From Bin87 sp965116565 (lineage in GTDB: Bacteria > Chloroflexota > Dehalococcoidia > Lucifugimonadales > UBA3495), in the NCBI GenBank assembly GCA_965116565.1, contig OZ220699.1, forward strand, positions 3,658,001-3,722,000: DNA of 64,000 nucleotides. The letters are read 5' to 3'. A program made the translations under genes and the position numbers. Shown piece after piece: positions 9,751 through 18,030 of this stretch. Numbering within the stretch: the stretch's first letter is position 1; each line of letters opens with the position of its first letter. The notes beneath the pieces are model-generated. The model saw only the letters and a program-made list of their open reading frames with translations. It was not told the DNA's origin and did not search any database.

Positions 9751-10057
9751 GGAGTCCCGCCACATCGACCTCTCGCCGGAGCACCGCTCCCAGGTGCTGG
9801 GCATCATCCGCCGTCGCCTGCCCGATGCCCGGATCTGGGTGTACGGCTCGCGCGCCAAGGGCCGCGCCCGTCGCTACAGCGACCTCGACCTCATGCTCGA
9901 CCACTGCGGCGATCCCATTCCCGTCAGGATCATGGGCGACCTGGACGAAGACTTCGACGAGTCCAACCTGCCCATCATCGTGGAACTGCACGATATTGCG
10001 CTCACCGACGCGCGATTCCTGGAGCGCGTGCGCAAGGATTTCCTGCTCCTCAACTGA
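9740..10057 (+). CDS. Minimal nucleotidyltransferase, MNT/HI0073 family
   Basis: This 105-aa nucleotidyltransferase-fold protein has an intact active-site signature. YGSRAKGRARRYSDLDLML (35-53) holds the GSx10DxD pattern, with Asp48 and Asp50, and a third carboxylate lies in VELHDIAL. In HEPN/MNT modules the MNT protein is the antitoxin and can transfer AMP to a Tyr of the partner. Start: the ATG inside the overlap with the upstream gene, giving the usual family length; an upstream in-frame start would add an unconserved leader. Both active-site Asp are retained, unlike the two-domain protein at 24496-25095. Confidence 0.85.
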   Translation: MAAEESRHIDLSPEHRSQVLGIIRRRLPDARIWVYGSRAKGRARRYSDLDLMLDHCGDPIPVRIMGDLDEDFDESNLPIIVELHDIALTDARFLERVRKDFLLLN

Positions 10058-10088
10058 CCGCCCCGCCCGGCCGATCCATACCGTCGTG

Positions 10089-10094
10089 TATAAT
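10089..10094 (+). promoter_or_regulatory. -10 element for the rhodanese gene
   Basis: A perfect TATAAT lies 46 nt before the sulfurtransferase ATG in the 82-bp gap after the nucleotidyltransferase gene. A convincing -35 at 17 bp is not visible. Confidence 0.45.
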
Positions 10095-10139
10095 CGGCGT
10101 GCCTATCCTTTTTGAATAATCCCCCTCGCGAGGTGCATC

Positions 10140-10988
10140 ATGGCCGAATACGCGCATCCCGAATCACTCGTTTCCACCCAATGGGTCGCCGACCACGGCT
10201 CAGGCGCCAACGTGCGTCTGGTCGAGGTCGACGTCGATACCTCCGCCTACGAACAGGGCCACATCGCCGGCGCAGTCACCTGGAACTGGCAGAGCCAACT
10301 GCAGCAGAACGTGGCCCGCGACATCGTGTCCCGCAGCGAGATGGAATCCCTGCTCAGCGGCAGCGGCATCTCGCCCGACACCACCATCATCCTGTACGGC
10401 GACAACAACAACTGGTTCGCCGCCTGGGCCTTCTGGCAGCTTCGCTACTACGGCCACCAGGACGTGAAGCTCATGAACGGGGGCCGAGCGCTCTGGCTCG
10501 CCGAGAACCGGCCCGTCACCACTGACGTGCCGTCGTACTCCGCCTCCAGCTACAGCATCACCACCGAGAACACCGACCTGCGCGCCCTGCGCGACTACGT
10601 GCTGCAGGCGGTGAACAGCAGCAGCCACGCCTTGGTGGACGTGCGCTCCCCCGACGAATTCTCCGGCGCGCTCAACGCGCCGCCCAACCTGCCGCAGGAG
10701 GGCTCGCAGCGCAACGGCCACATCCCCGGCGCGGCCAACGTCCCCTGGGGCCAGGCGGTGAACGAGGACGGCACCTTCAAGTCCGCCGACGAGCTCAGCG
10801 CGCTGTATGGCGGCAGGGGAGTGGACGGCTCCCGGGAGACCATCGCCTACTGCCGCATTGGCGAGCGTTCATCCCACACGTGGTTCGTGCTCAGTCAGCT
10901 TTTGGGCTACGACAACGTCCGCAACTACGACGGCTCGTGGACCGAGTGGGGCAGCATAGTGGGCGCGCCCATCGAGCGCGACGTGTAA
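10140..10988 (+). CDS. sseA: Two-domain thiosulfate sulfurtransferase (rhodanese)
   Basis: This 282-aa protein has two tandem rhodanese domains (about 8-125 and 150-278). Only the C-terminal domain carries the catalytic loop, CRIGERSSH with Cys238; the N-terminal equivalent is YGDNNNW without Cys, as in classical TST enzymes. The CRIGER loop is the one found in actinobacterial CysA/SseA thiosulfate sulfurtransferases, which move sulfane sulfur to cyanide or thiols in the cytoplasm. It is a monocistronic unit with a TATAAT 46 nt upstream and a strong hairpin 28 bp downstream. Confidence 0.88.
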   Translation: MAEYAHPESLVSTQWVADHGSGANVRLVEVDVDTSAYEQGHIAGAVTWNWQSQLQQNVARDIVSRSEMESLLSGSGISPDTTIILYGDNNNWFAAWAFWQLRYYGHQDVKLMNGGRALWLAENRPVTTDVPSYSASSYSITTENTDLRALRDYVLQAVNSSSHALVDVRSPDEFSGALNAPPNLPQEGSQRNGHIPGAANVPWGQAVNEDGTFKSADELSALYGGRGVDGSRETIAYCRIGERSSHTWFVLSQLLGYDNVRNYDGSWTEWGSIVGAPIERDV

Positions 10989-11016
10989 CACCCGTTGCCG
11001 GATGACTATGTGAGTG

Positions 11017-11044
11017 GGGGCGGGTTTGAAACCCGCCCCTTTTT
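11017..11044 (+). terminator. Terminator built from the GCGGGTTT palindromic repeat
   Basis: A stem of 10-11 bp (GGGGCGGGTTT / AAACCCGCCCC, 11017-11039) is followed by TTTTT, a good rho-independent terminator for the rhodanese gene. The same palindrome recurs without a T-run at 37926-37946 and in a covarying form at 46905-46927, so a dispersed repeat seems to have been used as a terminator. Confidence 0.8.
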
Positions 11045-11102
11045 GGTGCCCTAAGGGGACTGAGATTGCGTTGACCTTGCAGTCTGAACTGCTGAGGGTG
11101 CA

Positions 11103-11900
11103 TCAAAAGACGGTCTTAATTACCTTTGACACTCCCATCAACAGATCTTTGACCTGATCTGCCGTTGGGTCTGATTCTTTGTCGTGGGCGCACATATTAC
11201 GCACATCCCCCAACTGCTGAATTGACCGCCATTGAGAGGTATCGATGACATTTGCTTCTTTCAGAGCATTGTCGAAATCAGCCAGCGTGGGCATCCGCTT
11301 GCGAATCGTAATGGCGTGGGAGTCACATACCTCTTTAAGATGCCGTTCCAAAACTACGCCTGCCATCGCTCCTGCAGCCCTCTCAAATCCATTCTTCGCA
11401 AGTTCTACGGCTGCTTCTAACTCTGAATCGAAGAGATCGGCTTGGGCCAATTGGCGAATATCAAACAATGAACTCTGGAAGCGCACTTGTATCGCCTTCA
11501 CTATGTTCAATTGTTGGCGGAAACGCGGAATAGCCGCGCTAGGTCCGACGACCGTATTTCTGCCCCGCTTCCTGACAAGTCTGTCGAGGTAGTCCTCCAT
11601 CGTGTAATTTTCGTATGTTATTTCCTTGCGCGATTTTGGCTTCTCGTAGTATCGGGTGAAGTCTGTCAGTCTGTCGGGCAGCAACTGTCTGACTAGAACT
11701 TTAGCCTCAGAGTACCAAGCCTGATATTCGTCCCTGAAAGATGGTAGCGATTGGATGTATTCGTCAATCTCGTCCCCCAACGATTCCTTAGCGGTTCGCG
11801 AAAACCTTTGAGGGTCGCATTCGTGCTAAATAGCATCGTGCAACTGATCACCCTTCCCGATTAGGGCATCTAGATCGTCCTTATATCGGTCTACGGTCAT
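11103..11900 (-). pseudogene. HEPN/DUF4145-like protein interrupted by in-frame TAG
   Basis: One continuous frame runs from an ATG at 11900 (with GGGAG 10-11 nt upstream) to 11103, broken only by TAG at codon 25 (11828-11826). The first 24 codons (MTVDRYKDDLDALIGKGDQL...) and the part after the stop read as one protein of about 265 residues. The C-terminal third has VVLERHLKEVC and DVRNMCAHDKES, where RNMCAH fits the HEPN RX4H RNase motif and resembles DUF4145-type domains. A TTG at 11780 behind AAGGA could restart translation and give 225 aa. It may be a recent nonsense mutation, a sequencing error, or a downstream restart. Confidence 0.6.
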
Positions 11901-11928
11901 TGTCCCAGTATCTCCCAAACCAACATTC

Positions 11929-12477
11929 TCACGATCTGGCCAACTCGTCGGCGTCCATCAAGGCGTTCAAATCCGCCCACGTGAAGTAGGACAATTTCGC
12001 TCCCGTCGCCTTGTAGTTCACGCAGGCATCAACGTCTGCTGCCCTTATGTGGGGATAACTTTGAAGAATATCTGATACCGTCCATGCTCCTCTCAACCGG
12101 TCGGTCACCAGCTCAACCGAGATGCGCGTGTTCACGATCACCGGCTTGCCGCCGCATCTCCCCGGAACGCATTCGATGCGATCTCGCCAGTCGGCGACCT
12201 TTTCCGGTGTGGCTTTCTCGATTGTTGCGATCATGTCAGCCAAGCTGCGTTCCATTTCCGCTTCGTGGTAGCGTCGGCACGCCTCAACGTCTTCTTTCGT
12301 GATGTGCAGGTAGTTGCCGGTGATGGTTTCAACAGTATTGCCCCTCCCGAGCAGCTGGTTGACCAGCACCACGGCAATGCCCGTGCCTCTGATGGTGGGC
12401 TCGCCACCCAACACCGACGGGTCGCTCACGATCCGATCCTGCCAATCTGTCCCTTCATTCTGATGCGGCGTGTCCAT
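11929..12477 (-). CDS. Tandem DUF433 protein (antitoxin-like)
   Basis: This 182-aa protein consists of two DUF433 repeats. Repeat 1 (about 15-70) has RIVSDPSVLGGEPTIRGT and DVEACRRY; repeat 2 (about 103-165) has RIECVPGRCGGKPVIVNTR and DVDACVNY. DUF433 is a small helix-turn-helix domain, often the antitoxin or DNA-binding half of type II toxin-antitoxin pairs, usually in single copy. Start: the ATG at 12477 because GGAGG lies 8 nt upstream; the longer open frame overlaps the divergent dehydrogenase gene and is unconserved. No PIN or other toxin gene is adjacent, so this may be an orphan regulator. Confidence 0.78.
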   Translation of the reverse strand: MDTPHQNEGTDWQDRIVSDPSVLGGEPTIRGTGIAVVLVNQLLGRGNTVETITGNYLHITKEDVEACRRYHEAEMERSLADMIATIEKATPEKVADWRDRIECVPGRCGGKPVIVNTRISVELVTDRLRGAWTVSDILQSYPHIRAADVDACVNYKATGAKLSYFTWADLNALMDADELARS

Positions 12478-12622
12478 GATCGTTGCCTCCGTGCCGGCGG
12501 ATGCGGTCCGTTCCCCATTGTACCGGATGCAATGGACAGCCCCGCGCTCCCCGGTGTAGATTGCCTGCCGTATCAATCCGCCTGCACCATCCCAGCCTGC
12601 ACCATTCAAGGAGAGCGCTAAC

Positions 12623-13687
12623 ATGGCCGAATACAACCTGGCAGTCATCGCCGGCGACGGCATCGGACCCGAGGTCATCGCGGAGGGCCGCAAGGTCCTC
12701 GACGCCGTGGCCGCCCAGACCGACGACCTCTCCTTCCGCTCCACCGAGTACCCCTGGGGCAGCGACTACTACCGAGAGACCGGCCGCATGATGCCCGAGG
12801 ACGGCCTCGACCAGCTATCCGCCCATGACGCCATCCTGTTCGGCGCGGTGGGCGACCCCAACATCCCCGACCACATCACGTTGCAGGGTCTCCTGCTGCC
12901 CATGCGCCGCGCCTTCGACCAGGCCATCTGCGTGCGCCCGGCCGTACTGTTCCCCGGCGTCGAGTCGCCCATCGCCGGCAAGCAGGCCGGCGACGTGGAC
13001 ATGGTCATCTTCCGCGAGAACACCGAGGGCGAGTATGCCCCGGTCGGTGGCCGCCTCTACGCCGGCACACCCCATGAGACGGTGATCCAGAGCGGCGTGT
13101 TCACCCGGCGCGGCACCGAGCGCATCATCCGCGCCGCCTTCGAGTACAGCCTCCGGCGCGGCAGCAGGAACAAGGTGACGTCGGTCACCAAGTCCAACGC
13201 CCAGGCCTTCAGCATGGTGTTCTGGGACGAGGTGTTCGACGACGTTGCCGCCGACTATCCCCAGGTGCAGACCGAGTCCCTGCTGGTGGACCGCGCCGCC
13301 ATGGACCTGGTCCGCTGGCCCGAGGACTTCGATGTGATCGTCGCCTCCAACCTGTTTGCCGACATCCTGTCCGACATCGCCGCCGTGGTGACGGGCAGCA
13401 TGGGCCTGGCCCCCAGCGCCAACATCAACCCCGAAAAGACCTCCCCGTCCATGTTCGAGCCCGTGCATGGAGCGGCTTTCGACATCACCGGCCAGAGCAA
13501 GGCCAACCCCCTGGCCACCATCTTCGCCGTGGCCATGCTCCTGGAGCACCTGGGCGAGACCGACGCCGCCGACCGGGTCAACGCCGCCGCCACGCGCGTC
13601 CTCAACGAGCGCATCGCCCTCACCGCCGACCTCGGCGGCAACGCCAGCACCCAGCAGGTGGGCGACGCGGTGGTCGGGCTGCTGTAG
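12623..13687 (+). CDS. Isopropylmalate/tartrate/D-malate dehydrogenase-family enzyme
   Basis: This 354-aa NAD-dependent beta-decarboxylating dehydrogenase is cytoplasmic. The family start AVIAGDGIGPEV is at 7-18, the substrate segment RPAVLFPGVESP at about 112-123, FRENTEGEYA at about 136, the metal-binding DILSDI, and the nucleotide loop FEPVHGAAFDI. The pattern GDPNIPDHITLQGLLLPMRR and LFPGV is closer to tartrate dehydrogenase / D-malate dehydrogenase (TtuC/DmlA) than to LeuB. No leuA, leuC or leuD gene is nearby, which agrees with that. GAGAG lies just before the ATG. The precise substrate is uncertain. Confidence 0.85.
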   Translation: MAEYNLAVIAGDGIGPEVIAEGRKVLDAVAAQTDDLSFRSTEYPWGSDYYRETGRMMPEDGLDQLSAHDAILFGAVGDPNIPDHITLQGLLLPMRRAFDQAICVRPAVLFPGVESPIAGKQAGDVDMVIFRENTEGEYAPVGGRLYAGTPHETVIQSGVFTRRGTERIIRAAFEYSLRRGSRNKVTSVTKSNAQAFSMVFWDEVFDDVAADYPQVQTESLLVDRAAMDLVRWPEDFDVIVASNLFADILSDIAAVVTGSMGLAPSANINPEKTSPSMFEPVHGAAFDITGQSKANPLATIFAVAMLLEHLGETDAADRVNAAATRVLNERIALTADLGGNASTQQVGDAVVGLL

Positions 13688-14027
13688 GAGCAGCCCGCCG
13701 CTCATCTTGAGCCTGGCGAAGGATGCGCATCAGCAGCCGCGTCTGGCGGCGCCGCGCCGGATGGCGCACCAATCGCTAGCGACAGTGGCTGTTCAGGGTT
13801 ACGGTGACGGTCTAACACCAAAACCGTCATACCGGCCTTGAGCCGGTATCCAGATAATCCTTCCTCTGCTCACGTTCCCCGATCCCCGGACTGTACGCGT
13901 CTCCGCCAGCCCGCCGGTGAGGCATCCATAACAAGCAAACCCATCCACTCTGAACAGTTCCTAGCGACAACCAACCCTTGCCAGCGCGTAGCAACAGGCA
14001 TTAGGGTACGGGCACTTCCGAACAGGG
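13688..14027. other. Non-coding gap with short hairpins
   Basis: I see no gene in this 340-bp stretch. It contains an inverted repeat TACCGGC/GCCGGTA near 13832. At its right end a hairpin CGGGCAC / GTGCCCG (14009-14034) is followed by TTTT, a likely terminator that overlaps the GTG proposed as the methyltransferase start. Confidence 0.5.
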
Positions 14028-14702
14028 GTGCCCGTTTTGCTTTTTGACTACCCACAGGTCGAACAGGGATACCAGCCTATCAGCAGCGTTGGGGAAGGCA
14101 GTGACGGCGAGTTGATTGAAACCATGTTGGGATTCTATTCGTCGATTAGTCCTGAACCCATCCTCGACGCCACTTACAACAGGGGGCGCTTCTGGAAAAA
14201 TTCGACACGGGAAGTTGTGTCGATGGACATAGATCCCAAGTTCCAAACGATGATCGTTGGCGACAATCGGGTCATGGAAGGAGTTCCGGACGCTGCATTC
14301 GGGACGGTCATTTACGACCCGCCTCACGTTGGCCCGCAGGGTCGAGACAAGAGCAGCAAGAAATTTGACGAGGATTTTGGGGCGACGGTAGCGTGCGGAA
14401 AAGAGCATGACTGGAGCCTGAGCTATCTATATCCTCCATTCCTGGAACAGGCGAAACGGGTTCTGAAACTGGAAGGGCTACTTCTCGCCAAGATTACCGA
14501 TATGGTGAACAGCCACCGTTCAAAGTGGAGCCACTGCGATTTCTTGCGGATGGCGGATGAGGCGGGATTCACCGTCTGCGACCTTATCATCAAGGTCCGA
14601 ACGGGCCCGATGACCTCCACGAAATGGAACACCGCCCACCACGCGAGGAAACGGCACTGCTTCTGGATAATTTGCCGCAACAGTACCAGGTGCGAGCGAT
14701 AA
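14028..14702 (+). CDS. DNA amino-methyltransferase of a type II R-M system
   Basis: This 224-aa SAM-dependent methyltransferase has ILDATYNRGRFW (motif I region, about 45), VVSMDID, VIYDPPHVG (about 93-101, the catalytic motif IV of N6-adenine/N4-cytosine methylases in the form DPPH) and a late GLLLAKITDM strand. Three bases separate its TAA from the nuclease GTG, so they form a bicistronic restriction-modification unit. The start is uncertain: the GTG at 14028 is the first possible start after an in-frame stop and lies within a hairpin. An absent ribosome site suggests a start further in is possible. Confidence 0.75.
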   Translation: MPVLLFDYPQVEQGYQPISSVGEGSDGELIETMLGFYSSISPEPILDATYNRGRFWKNSTREVVSMDIDPKFQTMIVGDNRVMEGVPDAAFGTVIYDPPHVGPQGRDKSSKKFDEDFGATVACGKEHDWSLSYLYPPFLEQAKRVLKLEGLLLAKITDMVNSHRSKWSHCDFLRMADEAGFTVCDLIIKVRTGPMTSTKWNTAHHARKRHCFWIICRNSTRCER

Positions 14703-14705
14703 TCG

Positions 14706-15425
14706 GTGCGAGACTACAACCCGCTCAGCGTGAACGAACTGGGCCGAAACGCAGCCCGGGCCTTGATGGAATACCCTGCCGACGCGCTGCCACCGAACGA
14801 AGCCTTCGTTGGCGCTGGAGTTTATACCCTGCACTACACCGGAACCTTTCCTTCGTATGCTGACACCGGGCTTGATGTCCCCATCTATGTGGGAAAGGCC
14901 GACCCGCCGGGGCGAAGACAAGGACGGACGCAGTCGTCAACCACCGTTCTCCACCGCCGCCTGCAGGAACATGCAGACTCAACTGCGGCGGCGTCCAATC
15001 TGAACCTCACCGACTTTACCTGCCGGCGGCTCGTGCTTGATCCCGTTTGGATCGGACTCACGGAGCAGATGCTGCTCGCGCAGTATCAACCACTTTGGAA
15101 CGTGGTTGTCGATGGGTTTGGCAATCATGACCCGGGCGCCGGCCGCAGGAACCAGCGACGGTCCCGATGGGACACCTTGCACCCGGGACGTGAATGGGCG
15201 TCCCGCCTTCGGGACAGGGGCGAGACCGCGGCTGATGTTATCGCCGCCATCGAAGCCCACAGGGAGTGCAGGCAAACCAGGCACATACGCTATATCGCTC
15301 CCACCCGCTCCGATACGTCCCGGGCCGCTGCCAGGTACACCGGGTTGGGGTTCAGCGCGTACTCGCGCCTGCTTCCGAGTATGCTAACATCATCCCATCC
15401 TGCCCGTACCCGGCACGCTCGCTGA
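14706..15425 (+). CDS. Eco29kI-family GIY-YIG restriction endonuclease
   Basis: This protein (239 aa) matches the Eco29kI family of type II GIY-YIG nucleases. It opens with YNPLSVNELGRNAARALM. The catalytic fold is marked by GVYTLHY (Tyr40), PIYVGKA (Tyr61, Lys64), LHRRLQEHA (Arg85, His89), Glu120 and PLWNVVVDGFGNHDPG (Asn132). Arg/His and Glu/Asn spacings equal those of Eco29kI. It cuts DNA as a dimer of single GIY-YIG domains in characterised members; Eco29kI itself recognises CCGCGG, but specificity here is unknown. GTG start directly after the methyltransferase. The last 35 residues have no clear family counterpart. Confidence 0.85.
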   Translation: MRDYNPLSVNELGRNAARALMEYPADALPPNEAFVGAGVYTLHYTGTFPSYADTGLDVPIYVGKADPPGRRQGRTQSSTTVLHRRLQEHADSTAAASNLNLTDFTCRRLVLDPVWIGLTEQMLLAQYQPLWNVVVDGFGNHDPGAGRRNQRRSRWDTLHPGREWASRLRDRGETAADVIAAIEAHRECRQTRHIRYIAPTRSDTSRAAARYTGLGFSAYSRLLPSMLTSSHPARTRHAR

Positions 15426-15441
15426 ACCCACGAGGTGCGCC

Positions 15442-16161
15442 ATGACCACTGCCAACACTCAACCCGGCGCCGTCCCAAAGACGGCGCAGCCTTCGCCGCG
15501 CTATCGCCTGCCGGACCCGCCGGAACCCCATCCTGACGACATGACCAGCGCCAAACACCTAGCCCTCACCGGCAACGCACACCACCTCATCCAACATTTT
15601 GGCAACCCTGACACTACTCTGGTCGCCGCCGAACGCTACATCGTGTTGGCCCCCCATCCCGGACGGGACGCCATCCGGCGCAGTCCCGACCTGCTCATCG
15701 CCTTCAACGTTGACCCCCAGGCTTACGAGGATAGCAACGGGTATATCATCTCCGAGCAGAGCAAGCCGCCTGACTTCGTGCTGGAAGTGGCATCGCCGAG
15801 AACCGGCCACATTGACGTGGGGGAGAAGCGTGACGACTATGCGGCGTTGGGTATCCCGGAATACTGGCGCTTTGACGAAACGGAAACGGGCCAATACCAC
15901 GGAGCGCGGCTGGCCGGGGACCGGCTGGAGAACGGCCAATACGTGCCCATTCCCATTGACGAGTTGGACGACGACGTATCGCAGGGATACAGCCCGGTAC
16001 TGAACCTGCATCTGCGCTGGGAACGCGGACGGCTGGGCTGGCACGACCCGGCAACCGGCCGCCACATCCTCACCTACGAGGACCAGCGGGACCGCGCCGA
16101 CCACGCCGAAGCTCGCGTTCGCGCCCTGGAAGCCGAACTGAACCGGTTGCGCAACCCCTAG
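15442..16161 (+). CDS. Uma2-family PD-(D/E)XK protein with C-terminal coiled coil
   Basis: This 239-aa Uma2/DUF820 protein has a nuclease-like fold and motifs RRSPDLLIAF (Asp near 83), PPDFVLEVASPRTGH (Glu in LEVASP) and KRDDYAALGIPEYWRFD. The C terminus (about 210-238) is an Ala/Glu/Arg-rich coiled coil, as in many Chloroflexota and cyanobacterial copies. Uma2 proteins are abundant in such genomes but lack an established function; restriction-like activity is inferred from the fold. It follows the Eco29kI-like gene by 16 bp and may be read with it. Confidence 0.82.
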   Translation: MTTANTQPGAVPKTAQPSPRYRLPDPPEPHPDDMTSAKHLALTGNAHHLIQHFGNPDTTLVAAERYIVLAPHPGRDAIRRSPDLLIAFNVDPQAYEDSNGYIISEQSKPPDFVLEVASPRTGHIDVGEKRDDYAALGIPEYWRFDETETGQYHGARLAGDRLENGQYVPIPIDELDDDVSQGYSPVLNLHLRWERGRLGWHDPATGRHILTYEDQRDRADHAEARVRALEAELNRLRNP

Positions 16162-16650
16162 CATCCGTCCCCGCGAACCAAATTTCGTTGATGGTAATCG
16201 CCATCATTCCCCCTCCGTAGCTGCTGATCCATCCTCGTCTTCCAACCCGGCAATACGGCGGCGTTCGGCTTCCAGCAGCGCCTCAATATCCGGCGGCTCT
16301 TCGCCCGGCTCGACCTTCCTGAGTACCATAATCCCCGGCCGATCCTCAGTAGGGGGCTGGTAGGGCGGAAACGTCGTCCGCTTTTCGCCGCTGGGAGCCG
16401 GCCACTCCTGGCCTCCGTGGTAGTCGGGCATGCGCTCGCACACGGTGTCCAGCGCCCGCAGCCAGAAAGTGCGTTCCGCGTGCCAGGACTCGTGCATCGA
16501 CCAGCCTTCCGCCGACTCGCACCGCCCCTGCTCGCACGACAGCAGCCCGCCCAGGCTCAGGTGCACGCCGTGCCAGTCCACCGACGCCGCGCCCCAGTCC
16601 GGCACCAGCCGGCCATCCTCAAAGTCATTCGCCGGATACGCGAGACACAG

Positions 16651-16658
16651 GCGGTGCC
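16651..16658. repeat. Target-site duplication, left copy
   Basis: GCGGTGCC directly borders the left end of the insertion element and is repeated at 18023-18030. Eight bp is the usual duplication for IS256 elements. Confidence 0.85.
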
Positions 16659-18022
16659 GGTTACGTCCCGTCAATAGGTGTAATTGGCGTCATCCTTGTT
16701 GATGTTATTAGGCTGCGGCCTCCAGGATGTTGCTGGCCGGCAAGGTCTCGGCAGCAAGATCGTCGGTGAAGGTGAGATAGCGGCGGCCTTCGGCCCATTC
16801 GTCGTGCTGTTCGGCCAGTACGGCGCCCACCAGACGCCGGGTCGCTGCTCGGTTGGGGAAGATGCCCACCACGTCGGTACGCCGGCGGATTTCCTTGTTC
16901 AATCGCTCCAACGGGTTGTTGGACCAGAGTTTCTGCCAGTGGGACACTGGGAAGGCGGTGAAGGCCAGGACGTCGGGGATGGCGTCTTGCAGCATCTGGG
17001 CCGGCTGAGGGAAGTGTTCCTGCAGCTGAGCGATCACCCGATCGGCCTGGGCGTGGACCTCTTCTGGGGAGAGCTGCTTGTAGATGGTACGCACCATGGT
17101 GGCCACGCCAGGTTGAGACCGCTTGGGCACCCTGCTCAGCAGGTTGGCCATGAAGTGGGTTCGACACCGCTGCCACGCCGCTCCGGCAAACACGGTGGCA
17201 ATGGCGTTTTTCAGTCCCTGGTGGGCATCGGAGATGACCAACTCGACACCGCTGAGTCCCCTGGCGTTGAGCGAGCGCAGGAAAGACAGCCAGAACGCGC
17301 CGTCCTCGCTGGCGCCCACGTCCATGCCCAATACCTCCCGCTGACCCTGAGCGTTGACACCGGTGGCCACCACCACGCTGACATTCACGATCCGCCCGCC
17401 CTCTCTGACCTTCTGGGTCAAAGCGTCCAGCCAAACGTACGGATAGGGACCACCATCCAGAGGCCGACCCAGAAAGATCTCCACCACCTGGTCCAGGTCC
17501 CGGCAGATGCGTGAGACCTGGCTTTTCGAAATGCCGTCGCAGCCCAGAGATTTGATCAGATCATCCACCCGCCTGGTGGACACCCCTTCCACGTAGGCCT
17601 GCTGTATAACACTCAGGAGTGCTTTCTCACTGCGTCGCCGGGGTTCCAACAAGCTGGGGAAATAGCTGCCTTCCCGGAGCTTCGGGATGCGCAACTCCAT
17701 CGTCCCCACCCGGGTGTCCCAGTCTCGACTGCGGTAGCCGTTGCGGTGGGTAGTGCGCTCCGAGTTGCGTTCACCATGCTCAGCGCCGATCTGCGCCGAT
17801 ACCTCGGCATCCATGATCCCCTCCACCAGCACCTGCAGAGCTTCCCGCAGGAAGTCCACATCACCGTCCATGCCGCGCTTGCGTAGTAGTTCCAAAAGGT
17901 CCATGCTGTTCTTGGCCATCGCGGTCCTCCCTCATCGGGTTTGTTGTTGTTCCGATAAGGATGACGCGGTGGCTCTCTTCTTGCCACCTAGTCCCTGTTA
18001 CACCACCTTCAGGGACTCTACT
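16659..18022 (-). mobile_element. Complete IS256-family insertion sequence
   Basis: The element is 1364 bp, bounded by the 8-bp duplication GCGGTGCC. Its ends are imperfect inverted repeats. The left end contains GTCCCGTCAATAGGTGTAA and the right end, read inward, GTCCCTGAAGGTGGTGTAA, each a few bases from the border. It contains one full transposase gene on the minus strand and nothing else. The family (size, IR length, duplication length, Mutator-type transposase) agrees at every point. Confidence 0.9.
16708..17919 (-). CDS. IS256-family (Mutator-type) transposase
   Basis: This 403-aa full-length DDE transposase has an N-terminal helical DNA-binding part (1-110, including THRNGYRSRDWDTR and the zinc-free ELRIPKLREGSYFP strand) and a catalytic core. 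Asp165 is in YVWLDALTQKV, Asp231 in VISDAHQG and Glu338 in NNPLERLNKEIRRR. No frameshift or stop is present, so the protein should be active. It lies inside the 16659-18022 element and breaks the surrounding host gene. Base composition does not stand out from the neighbours. Confidence 0.96.
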   Translation of the reverse strand: MAKNSMDLLELLRKRGMDGDVDFLREALQVLVEGIMDAEVSAQIGAEHGERNSERTTHRNGYRSRDWDTRVGTMELRIPKLREGSYFPSLLEPRRRSEKALLSVIQQAYVEGVSTRRVDDLIKSLGCDGISKSQVSRICRDLDQVVEIFLGRPLDGGPYPYVWLDALTQKVREGGRIVNVSVVVATGVNAQGQREVLGMDVGASEDGAFWLSFLRSLNARGLSGVELVISDAHQGLKNAIATVFAGAAWQRCRTHFMANLLSRVPKRSQPGVATMVRTIYKQLSPEEVHAQADRVIAQLQEHFPQPAQMLQDAIPDVLAFTAFPVSHWQKLWSNNPLERLNKEIRRRTDVVGIFPNRAATRRLVGAVLAEQHDEWAEGRRYLTFTDDLAAETLPASNILEAAA

Positions 18023-18030
18023 GCGGTGCC
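18023..18030. repeat. Target-site duplication, right copy
   Basis: GCGGTGCC at the right border of the IS, identical to 16651-16658. Confidence 0.85.

Noticed and set aside
12623..13687. leuB of leucine biosynthesis
   Set aside because: Motifs resemble tartrate/D-malate dehydrogenases more, and no leuA/C/D genes are near; kept as a family-level call.
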